Shown: piece by piece, positions 59,154 to 64,000 of the stretch
How positions within the stretch are numbered: the first letter of the stretch is position 1
Layout: each line of letters begins with the position of its first letter
From: Gibbsiella quercinecans
Lineage (GTDB): Bacteria > Pseudomonadota > Gammaproteobacteria > Enterobacterales > Enterobacteriaceae
NCBI RefSeq assembly: GCF_002291425.1
Contig: NZ_CP014136.1
Coordinates: forward strand, 4,340,001-4,404,000
Length of the DNA: 64,000 nucleotides
Direction: 5' to 3'
Notes under the pieces: generated by a model
Told to the model about the DNA's origin: nothing
Seen by the model: the letters and a program-made list of their open reading frames with translations, nothing else
The model's database searches: none
Program-made: the position numbers and the translations under genes

Positions 59154-60170
59154 ACAGCTGCTACGCCGGCAAAGCGTGGAAGGCAGCGATCCTTCCGGTT
59201 GCCAGGCTTCATCATTCAAACGCGCCAGCAAGGCTTTGCCGGCCTGAATACCAATCTCTTTGTGCGGCACGGTCATGGTCGTCAGCGGCGGCTGGCAAAC
59301 CTGGCTGGCGTCGCTGTTGCCGAAGCCGACGATCGCTAACTGATCCGGCACTTTTATGTGCCGCCGCTGGCACTCGTACAGCGCGCCGCAGGCCAACTCA
59401 TCGGCGGCGCAGACCAACGCGTCCAGCTCTGGCCAGGCGAGCAGGAACTCGGGCAACTGTTGCGCACCGATGCTGAAGCTGGCCGGTAGCGCGGCATTGA
59501 TCACCCGGTGCGGCGACATGTGATTGTGCAGCAGCGCTTTGTGCCAGCCCTGCAGGTGCTGCTGGAAAATCCACTGTTCCTGATTGGCGCACAGCAGCCC
59601 AACGTTTTGGTAACCGCTGGCGATCACCGTTTGCGTGAGGTGATACATGGCCGCCACGTAATCAATGCCGATATTCATATCAATCGGATCTTCGCGTATC
59701 GCACCAATTTCAACCACCGGGATATTGGCGACTTTCAGCGCGTTGCGGGTATTTTGCGAATGCTCGACGCTCAACAACACCGCGGCGGCCAGATTATACG
59801 ACAGCAGCGTTTCCAGCAGTTTTTCTTCCCGCTCAAGGTGGTGCTGTGATTCCGCCAACATGATCTGATAGCCCGCTGGCTGCAATACGTGCTGCAAGCC
59901 GGCGAACATGCTGGCGCAGCCGAATTCAGACAGGCTGGGCACCACCATGGCAACGGTATAGGAAGATGCGGATGCCAGTGAACTGGCCGCCAGGTTAGGC
60001 AAATAGCCCAACTTGTTGATGGCCGCCTCGATTTTTTCTCGTAGTTTATCGGAGACTTGTTCCGGGGTGCGCAGCGCCCGGGAAACGGTCATGGTGCCAA
60101 CGCCGGCCAGTTGGGCGACGTCGGCCAATGTGACCTTTCCGGTACTGCGCCGTTTTTTACCGATCGACAT
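59151..60170 (-). CDS. LacI-family transcriptional regulator (GntR-subtype)
   Basis: 339 residues. The N-terminal helix-turn-helix and hinge helix are VTLADVAQLAGVGTMTVSRA and NKLGYLPNLAASSLAS. The periplasmic-binding-like domain follows and ends near residue 330. The VGTMTVSRALRTPEQVS part recalls GntR/IdnR-type LacI proteins. It is divergent from the PTS operon and two LacI-type operators lie between them, so it most likely represses that operon until a sugar or sugar phosphate binds. AGGAT precedes the ATG. Ligand unknown. Confidence 0.92.
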   Translation of the reverse strand: MSIGKKRRSTGKVTLADVAQLAGVGTMTVSRALRTPEQVSDKLREKIEAAINKLGYLPNLAASSLASASSYTVAMVVPSLSEFGCASMFAGLQHVLQPAGYQIMLAESQHHLEREEKLLETLLSYNLAAAVLLSVEHSQNTRNALKVANIPVVEIGAIREDPIDMNIGIDYVAAMYHLTQTVIASGYQNVGLLCANQEQWIFQQHLQGWHKALLHNHMSPHRVINAALPASFSIGAQQLPEFLLAWPELDALVCAADELACGALYECQRRHIKVPDQLAIVGFGNSDASQVCQPPLTTMTVPHKEIGIQAGKALLARLNDEAWQPEGSLPSTLCRRSSC

Positions 60171-60407
60171 GTGTAATCCTGACTAAACCGCGCATCGTGC
60201 GCATAAACGGTGGACGATTTCCCCTGCGGCGCTGCCGGGCAGGCGTATTGCGGAACCCGCCGCATTTTCAACCTATTCTAACCCGCGGCCCTGTGGAGTG
60301 TGATAAAAAACTGTGCGCCGCATAGTACTGAGCTGCGAAGCGCGCTGGCGCCATTGCGGCACGGCCGGCGCAAGGCGGGCTAGACACAACAGGATATGCC
60401 GTTTATT

Positions 60408-60421
60408 TGATAGCGCTATCA
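60408..60421. promoter_or_regulatory. LacI-type operator O1
   Basis: TGATAGCGCTATCA is a perfect 14-base palindrome with the central CG typical of LacI-family operators. Its centre is 35 bases from the second operator. It lies between the regulator and the PTS genes. Confidence 0.75.
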
Positions 60422-60442
60422 CAAAATCCTATCATAAAATTT

Positions 60443-60456
60443 TGGTAGCGCTATCT
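60443..60456. promoter_or_regulatory. LacI-type operator O2
   Basis: TGGTAGCGCTATCT shares the core GTAGCGCTATC with O1 and differs only in flanking bases. It ends one base before the CRP site, so repressor and CRP could compete or cooperate. Confidence 0.72.
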
Positions 60457-60457
60457 T

Positions 60458-60500
60458 TGTGATGCTAATCACGGCTGGCGATCGGTGCGTTGATTAAAGT
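60458..60500 (+). promoter_or_regulatory. CRP-dependent promoter of the PTS/transketolase operon
   Basis: TGTGATGCTAATCACG (60458-60473) is a near-perfect CRP site. A weak -10 (TAAAGT, 60495-60500) lies where a class II CRP promoter would need it, with transcription starting near 60507 and CRP at about -41.5. The operon is thus likely to be under catabolite control and LacI-type repression. Confidence 0.65.
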
Positions 60501-60615
60501 TTTATCAGGTTGTGGCAACCAACGGCGCCGGCTGTGAAAATCTGCGCCACCGCTGGCGCCTGGTTGCTCAACTGATGCAGATGTTCGATTCCTTATTGAA
60601 TAGCAAGGAGGGAAC

Positions 60616-61059
60616 GTGCTGAACGACTGGTTAAATAATGACACGATCCAACTGTGTGACCGCGTTGATGGCTGGCAACAGGCGGTGGCGCTGAGCGCAC
60701 AGCCGCTGCTGCGGTGCGGGGCGATTACGCCGGATTACGTCACGGCGATTCTCCAGCAATATCGGCTGCTGGGGCCCTATTTTGTGTTAGCGCCTGGTAT
60801 CGCCATGCCGCATGCGCGGCCGGAAGCAGGGGCGAAAGCGCTGGGGTTATCGTTATTAAAAATACACCAGGGGGTAAAGTTTCACTCTGCGGATAACGAT
60901 CCAGTCTATGTAGTGGTGATGCTGGCCGCGCCGGACAGCAATAGCCATATCGATATTATTGCACAGCTTGCTGAACTATTTTCAAACAACGTGGCGATGG
61001 ATGAATTATTCAACGCCAAAGATAAACAGCAAATTGAGGATATTATTTCTCACTATTAA
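60616..61059 (+). CDS. PTS enzyme IIA, mannitol/fructose superfamily (UlaC-like)
   Basis: 147 residues. The phosphorylated His is His66 in APGIAMPHARPEAG, the usual PHARPE motif. IIA passes phosphate from HPr to IIB. AGGAGGGAAC precedes the ATG at 60616. It is the first gene of the operon and is separated from the IIB gene by 90 bases containing a small hairpin. UlaC-type IIA proteins serve L-ascorbate, but the family is wider. Confidence 0.9.
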   Translation: MLNDWLNNDTIQLCDRVDGWQQAVALSAQPLLRCGAITPDYVTAILQQYRLLGPYFVLAPGIAMPHARPEAGAKALGLSLLKIHQGVKFHSADNDPVYVVVMLAAPDSNSHIDIIAQLAELFSNNVAMDELFNAKDKQQIEDIISHY

Positions 61060-61095
61060 TACTTGTATTTTCCCATGATGGTCTCCTTTATTTAA

Positions 61096-61111
61096 CCGGA
61101 AGCTATTCCGG
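61096..61111 (+). other. Small hairpin between IIA and IIB genes
   Basis: CCGGAA and TTCCGG form a 6-bp stem with a four-base loop, 38 bases before the IIB start. It may process the transcript or set the IIA:IIB ratio. Confidence 0.3.
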
Positions 61112-61149
61112 CGGGGAACCCTTACATAAAAATCAGGCGGGTGAATATC

Positions 61150-61431
61150 ATGAAAATAATGGCTATTTGTGGCTCCGGCCTCGGCAGCAGCTTTATGGTT
61201 GAAATGAACATAAAGAAAGTGTTGAAGAAACTGGGCGTAGAGGCAGAGGTGGAACATTCCGATTTATCCTCGGCCACGCCCGGTGCGGCCGATATTTTTG
61301 TGATGGCGAAGGATATCGCCGGCAGCGCCAGCGTTGTGCAAGATCAACTGGTGGTGATCGCCAATATTATTGATATCAATGAGCTGGAAACCAAGCTGCG
61401 TGCGTATTTTGAAGCACACTCCATTCTTTAA
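61150..61431 (+). CDS. PTS enzyme IIB, ascorbate type (UlaB-like)
   Basis: 93 residues. The phosphorylated Cys is Cys7 in MKIMAICGSGLGSSFMVEMN, the P-loop of Ula/Sga-type IIB proteins. It transfers phosphate to the incoming sugar bound by IIC. ATG at 61150 has AGGCGG ten bases upstream; GTG at 61141 is also in frame but too near that site. Confidence 0.9.
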   Translation: MKIMAICGSGLGSSFMVEMNIKKVLKKLGVEAEVEHSDLSSATPGAADIFVMAKDIAGSASVVQDQLVVIANIIDINELETKLRAYFEAHSIL

Positions 61432-61454
61432 TCAGACCCAATGGCGAGGTGGAT

Positions 61455-62837
61455 ATGTTTATCCAGGAAACGCTTAAATTCGTGGTTGATATATTAAAGG
61501 TGCCTTCCGTGCTGGTGGGGATTATTGCCCTTATCGGTTTGCTGGCGCAACGTAAATCATTTTCTGATATCGTGAAGGGGACGGTAAAAACCATTCTTGG
61601 CTTCATTGTGTTGGGCGGCGGCGCTACCGTATTGGTCAGTTCACTAAACCCGCTCGGCGGTATGTTCGAACATGCCTTCAATATCCAGGGTATTATCCCC
61701 AATAATGAAGCCATCGTCTCTATTGCCCTTGAAAAGTATGGCGCCTCCACGGCGTTAATTATGGCCTTCGGGATGGTGGCGAATATTGTGGTAGCGCGCT
61801 TTACCCGGCTGAAATATATATTTCTTACCGGCCACCATACTTTTTATATGGCCTGCATGATTGGCATTATCCTGACCGTCGCCGGGTTTGAGGGTTTTGC
61901 GCTGGTGTTCACCGGCGCATTGTCGCTGGGGCTGGTGATGGCGTTCTTTCCTGCGCTTGCGCAGCGCTATATGCGCCGCATCACCGGCAATGACGACATT
62001 GCCTTCGGCCATTTCGGCACCCTGGGCTATGTGCTATCGGGCTGGATCGGGGCGCGGGTCGGCAAAAATTCACGCTCGACGGAAGAGATGAACCTGCCTA
62101 AAAACCTGAGCTTCCTGCGCGACAGTTCGATTTCCATTTCGATAACGATGATCGTTATCTACCTGATTATGGCGATCTGCGCCGGCCAGGCCTATGTGGA
62201 AAGCCAGCTCAGCGCCGGGCAGAACTATCTGGTGTATTCGATAATCCAGGCCATTACCTTCGCTGCCGGGGTGTTCATCATCCTGCAGGGGGTGCGGTTG
62301 ATCCTGGCCGAAATCGTCCCGGCCTTTACCGGTTTTTCAGAAAAGCTGGTGCCGAATGCGCGCCCGGCGCTGGATTGCCCGGTGGTTTACCCCTATGCGC
62401 CGAATGCGGTGCTGATCGGCTTCCTGTTTAGCTTCCTCGGCGGGTTGGTCGGGCTGTTCCTGCTTGGGCAAATGAAAATGGTGCTGATTTTGCCTGGCGT
62501 GGTGCCGCACTTCTTTACCGGCGCTACGGCCGGGGTGTTCGGCAATGCCACCGGCGGGCGCCGCGGCGCCATGTTGGGCGCGTTTGCCAACGGCTTGCTG
62601 ATTACCTTCCTGCCGGTGCTGCTGTTGCCGGTACTGGGTGCGCTCGGCTTTGCCAATACCACTTTCTCCGATGCTGATTTTGGCGTGGTGGGCATTGTGC
62701 TGGGGAATATGGCGCGCTTCATGTCCAAAGAAATGATCATGGTGGCGATCGTAGCCATCTTTGCGCTGTTGGTCGCGCACAACTTCCTGGGCAAACGCGG
62801 GGGTGGTGCGGCTGCCAACGGCGTTGAAAAAGAGTGA
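61455..62837 (+). CDS. PTS enzyme IIC, ascorbate/UlaA family
   Basis: 460 residues, about 11 membrane helices, close in length to E. coli UlaA (465). Typical segments are TVKTILGFIVLGGGATVLVS, the FLTGHHTFYMACM region and the VPHFFTGATAGVFGNATGGR loop. It moves the sugar in and offers it to IIB. ATG at 61455 follows GGCGAGG; the GTG at 61449 overlaps it. Downstream the transketolase genes follow at seven bases. Confidence 0.9.
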   Translation: MFIQETLKFVVDILKVPSVLVGIIALIGLLAQRKSFSDIVKGTVKTILGFIVLGGGATVLVSSLNPLGGMFEHAFNIQGIIPNNEAIVSIALEKYGASTALIMAFGMVANIVVARFTRLKYIFLTGHHTFYMACMIGIILTVAGFEGFALVFTGALSLGLVMAFFPALAQRYMRRITGNDDIAFGHFGTLGYVLSGWIGARVGKNSRSTEEMNLPKNLSFLRDSSISISITMIVIYLIMAICAGQAYVESQLSAGQNYLVYSIIQAITFAAGVFIILQGVRLILAEIVPAFTGFSEKLVPNARPALDCPVVYPYAPNAVLIGFLFSFLGGLVGLFLLGQMKMVLILPGVVPHFFTGATAGVFGNATGGRRGAMLGAFANGLLITFLPVLLLPVLGALGFANTTFSDADFGVVGIVLGNMARFMSKEMIMVAIVAIFALLVAHNFLGKRGGGAAANGVEKE

Positions 62838-62844
62838 GGGCGGT

Positions 62845-63693
62845 ATGATGAGTTCTGTAACGGCAAATATCGAAGCAATGCGCGAACTGGCGCGGTTGAT
62901 CCGCCTGGAAACGTTGAAGGCGCTGACCGGGCTGGGGTTTGGCCACTATGGCGGGTGTATGTCGGTGGTGGAAACCCTGGCAGTGTTATATGGCGGGGTG
63001 ATGCGTATCAATCCGGCTCAGCCGGGCTGGCTCGAGCGTGATGATTTTGTGCTGTCGAAGGGGCATGCCGGCCCGGCGCTCTACAGCACGCTGGCGATCA
63101 AGGGCTATTTCCCTCGGGAGATGCTGGAAACCCTCAACCAGAACGGTACCCGGCTGCCCAGCCACCCGGATCGCCTGCACACGCCCGGCGTGGATGCGAC
63201 CACCGGCTCGCTGGGGCAGGGGGTGTCGATTGCCGCTGGGATGGCGCTGTCGCATCGCCTGGCCAGGCGCGACAACCGGGTGTTCAGCATCCTTGGCGAT
63301 GGCGAGCTGAACGAGGGGCAGTGTTGGGAGGCGTTCCAGTTCATTGCTCACCATAACCTCAATAATCTGACGCTGTTTATTGATTACAACAAACAGCAGT
63401 TGGATGGCGATTTGGACGAAGTGATTAAACCTTTCGATCTGGCCGCCAAATTCCGCGCCTTTGGCTTTGAGGTTTCCACCGTGAAAGGCGACGATATTAT
63501 CGCCATTCACGCCGCAGCGGCGCCGGTGCGCGGCGGCGAACAGCGCCCGCTGGTAGTGATCCTCGACAGCATCAAGGGGCAGGGCGTGCCCTGCCTGGAG
63601 CAGATGAAGAACTCGCATCACCTGCGCCTGACGCCGGAGATTAAGCGGGAGATCGAAAAAACCATCGCTGAACTGGAGGCCGCTCATGGGTAA
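62845..63693 (+). CDS. Transketolase, N-terminal (thiamine-diphosphate binding) subunit
   Basis: 282 residues, the N-terminal half of transketolase as a separate chain. The ThDP motif is GDGELNEGQCWEAFQFIAHH to NLTLFIDYNK, and SKGHAGPALYSTLAIKGYF and HPDRLHTPGVDATTGSLGQG carry further cofactor and substrate ligands. It needs the C-terminal subunit that follows. ATGATG at 62845 has GAGGGCGG upstream. It is eight bases into overlap with the next gene. Confidence 0.92.
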   Translation: MMSSVTANIEAMRELARLIRLETLKALTGLGFGHYGGCMSVVETLAVLYGGVMRINPAQPGWLERDDFVLSKGHAGPALYSTLAIKGYFPREMLETLNQNGTRLPSHPDRLHTPGVDATTGSLGQGVSIAAGMALSHRLARRDNRVFSILGDGELNEGQCWEAFQFIAHHNLNNLTLFIDYNKQQLDGDLDEVIKPFDLAAKFRAFGFEVSTVKGDDIIAIHAAAAPVRGGEQRPLVVILDSIKGQGVPCLEQMKNSHHLRLTPEIKREIEKTIAELEAAHG

Positions 63694-64000
63694 TGTCGTT
63701 ACGCCGCTGGAAAAAGACAGCATAGAGATGCGCAAGGTATACGCCGGCGAAGTGCGTCGGCAAATAGAGGCCGGCCATCCGATCGTTGCGCTGGAGGCCG
63801 ATCTGATGAGCTCCATAGCGATGGACGGCGTGCATCGGGATTACCCGCAGCACGTGATTAACTGCGGCATTATGGAAGCGAACGTGATTGGCGTCGCCGC
63901 CGGCCTGTCGTTGACCGGGCGCGTGCCATTCGTTCATACCTTTACGGCGTTCGCCAGCCGCCGCTGTTTTGATCAGCTGTTTATGTCTCTGGACTATCAG
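63686..64000 (+). CDS. Transketolase, C-terminal subunit (truncated by the window end)
   Basis: At least 105 residues, open to the end of the window. From ATG 63686 it reads MGNVVTPLEKDSIEMRKVYA..., then GHPIVALEADLMSS, INCGIMEANVIGVAAGLSLT and PFVHTFTAFASRRCFDQLF. These are the pyrimidine-domain motifs of split transketolases, with the catalytic Glu in GIMEAN. It overlaps the N-terminal subunit gene by eight bases, typical for the alpha/beta pair. Confidence 0.9.
   Translation, partial: MGNVVTPLEKDSIEMRKVYAGEVRRQIEAGHPIVALEADLMSSIAMDGVHRDYPQHVINCGIMEANVIGVAAGLSLTGRVPFVHTFTAFASRRCFDQLFMSLDYQ

Overview
The window is 64 kb of chromosome from a gamma-proteobacterium of the order Enterobacterales. 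Gene content and order (fadL/yfcZ/fadI/fadJ/sixA/smrB/prmB/aroC/mepA/yfcA/epmC/yfcL/mnmC/fabB, then flk/pdxB/usg/truA/dedA/accD/folC/dedD/cvpA/purF/ubiX/hisJQMP/yfcH/folX/yfcG/yfcE/yfcD) follow the Escherichia coli backbone around 52 min. Proteins are close to, but clearly distinct from, the E. coli ones. High G+C, a type VI secretion locus, a split ccmH/ccmI and the inserted accessory genes suggest a Serratia-like member of the Yersiniaceae. That assignment is inference from gene content and general resemblance, not a measured identity.

Layout. (1) 1-4.6 kb: the 3' end of a type VI secretion cluster (tssF partial, tssG, tssJ, tssE, a membrane-anchored VasL/TssA-like gene), stopping 160 bp from the 3' end of a tRNA-Arg(CCU) gene, a classical integration target. 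(2) 5-14 kb: yfdC, the complete cytochrome c maturation operon ccmABCDEFGHI with overlapping genes, and mlaA. (3) 14-20 kb: fatty-acid uptake and anaerobic-type beta-oxidation (fadL, yfcZ, fadIJ) with FadR-like operators. (4) 20-30 kb: housekeeping genes sixA to fabB, interrupted by a 61-bp tandem repeat array between yfcL and mnmC. (5) 30-37 kb: an inserted copper/silver efflux operon (small His/Cys-rich protein, CusF-like, CzcC-like, CusB-CusF fusion, CusA-like) preceded by FNR-like boxes. (6) 37-42 kb: apbE, a rhodanese, flk, and a divergent DMT-exporter/AraC-regulator pair. (7) 42-52 kb: pdxB-usg-truA-dedA-accD-folC-dedD-cvpA-purF-ubiX. (8) 52-59 kb: the histidine ABC transporter hisJQMP behind a putative sigma-54/NtrC promoter, then yfcH, folX, yfcG, yfcE and yfcD. 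(9) 59-64 kb: a LacI-family regulator divergent from an ascorbate-type PTS (IIA, IIB, IIC) and a split transketolase; the second transketolase half runs off the window.

How the parts work together. The fatty-acid genes (fadL, fadIJ, fabB) share FadR-type sites, so uptake, degradation and unsaturated fatty-acid synthesis look co-controlled. The most novel material is accessory: the PTS/transketolase operon with paired operators and a CRP site, whose substrate cannot be read from sequence; the FNR-flanked copper operon; the nitrogen-type promoter directly on hisJ; the tandem repeat array; and structured intergenic RNA such as the nested hairpin before usg. All calls are from reading the sequence and comparing with remembered family features; no database search was run.
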